Position numbers and translations under genes: made by a program | The notes under the pieces: generated by a model | Databases searched by the model: none | Told to the model about the DNA's origin: nothing | The model's input: the letters and a program-made list of their open reading frames with translations, nothing else | Assembly (NCBI GenBank): GCA_947626025.1 | Contig: CANQQQ010000019.1 | Span: 1 to 32,584 of the forward strand | Reading direction: 5' to 3' | DNA from: an uncultured Clostridia bacterium | GTDB taxonomy: Bacteria; Bacillota; Clostridia; TANB77; CAG-508 | Length of the DNA: 32,584 nt | In this document: piece after piece, positions 32,332 to 32,584 of the stretch | How the letters are laid out: each line of letters opens with the position of its first letter | Numbering within the stretch: position 1 is the stretch's first letter

Positions 32332-32509
32332 TTCCTCTTTTCAATTTTGGATTTTATTTTAGATTTTTTTAATGCATAAACATAGTGGTAATGAATTTAA
32401 ATAATTTTGAACTAATTTATTATATTTTTCTACAAAAAAATGTTTTATCCTTCTTTTAGTTAAAAAAAGTTTTCTTTGACTTTTTTTATTCTTACCAATT
32501 TTAGTTTAC

Positions 32510-32545
32510 AATAAATATCCGCCCGTAAAACGGGCGGTATTTATT
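32510..32545. terminator. strong GC-rich hairpin upstream of comM
   Basis: CCGCCCG/CGGGCGG with loop TAAAA extends with AATAAATA/TATTTATT to 15 bp with one bulged T. In this AT-rich window it stands out. Read on the minus strand it would end a transcript coming from beyond the right edge. Confidence 0.6.
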
Positions 32546-32584
32546 CAGCCCTATAAGGGCTTATTACTGGCAGCTCCCACATGG
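32546..32584 (-). ncRNA. possible 3' end of a structured RNA gene, cut by the window edge
   Basis: Beside the hairpin at 32510-32545 lies a second dyad AGCCC/GGGCT (32547-32561), then GGCAGCTCCCACATGG. No ORF covers it and base composition is far more GC-rich than neighbours, which fits a stable RNA ending at the hairpin. The family cannot be fixed from this remnant; 6S or another housekeeping RNA are options. Confidence 0.3.

Overview
The window is a very AT-rich piece of a low-GC Firmicute chromosome. It most likely comes from an anaerobic, spore-forming member of the Clostridia. The reasons are strong purine-rich Shine-Dalgarno sites, GTG starts, the sporulation genes spoVT and cotJABC, an acetate-forming pta-ackA pair, class-D-like sortases and a CCA-encoding tRNA-Glu. 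Most genes are ordinary housekeeping genes.

Layout. 1-5600: guaA converges on a pta-ackA-guaB operon through a shared bidirectional hairpin. 5700-8040: a peptidase E-like gene, a divergent RluA-type pseudouridine synthase, and a second dprA copy broken by a one-base insertion. 8190-12930: folD, two tandem sortases, hinT and a short alaS without the C-terminal DHHA1 region. 13080-14945: an unrecognised 126-aa gene, spoVT and comF. 15045-19760: the spore-coat operon cotJA-cotJB-cotJC, with cotJC split in two. 19980-25910: tsaC/sua5, then on the minus strand ylmH, thyA, dfrA, a RecU-like resolvase gene and a metallo-hydrolase gene, then dacF on the plus strand. 25970-32330: hemW-whiA-prmC, tRNA-Glu(CTC), a small membrane protein, yraN, an intact dprA and comM. 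The right edge holds strong hairpins that look like the 3' end of an RNA gene.

The main discovery candidate is a 3,333-bp intervening element (about 15918-19250) inside cotJC, the manganese-catalase-like coat gene. It resembles the skin element of sigK in organisation. Its ends are 19/20-matching inverted arms around a GAAGAA core. Joining the flanks at that core restores an uninterrupted reading frame of about 233 codons, and the crossover dinucleotide lies in the Glu codon of the metal-binding ExxH motif. The element carries a large serine recombinase, a 47-aa ORF and an HTH gene with a one-base frameshift. It also carries a PBECR-like nuclease gene, followed on the same strand by a free-standing small RNA gene with its own promoter, a four-helix fold and a terminator. 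My reading is that the element is excised in the mother cell during sporulation to rebuild cotJC, and that the nuclease/RNA pair may be an addiction or maintenance module. Joining cotJC and the att geometry are seen directly; timing, the directionality factor and the nuclease-RNA pairing are inference.
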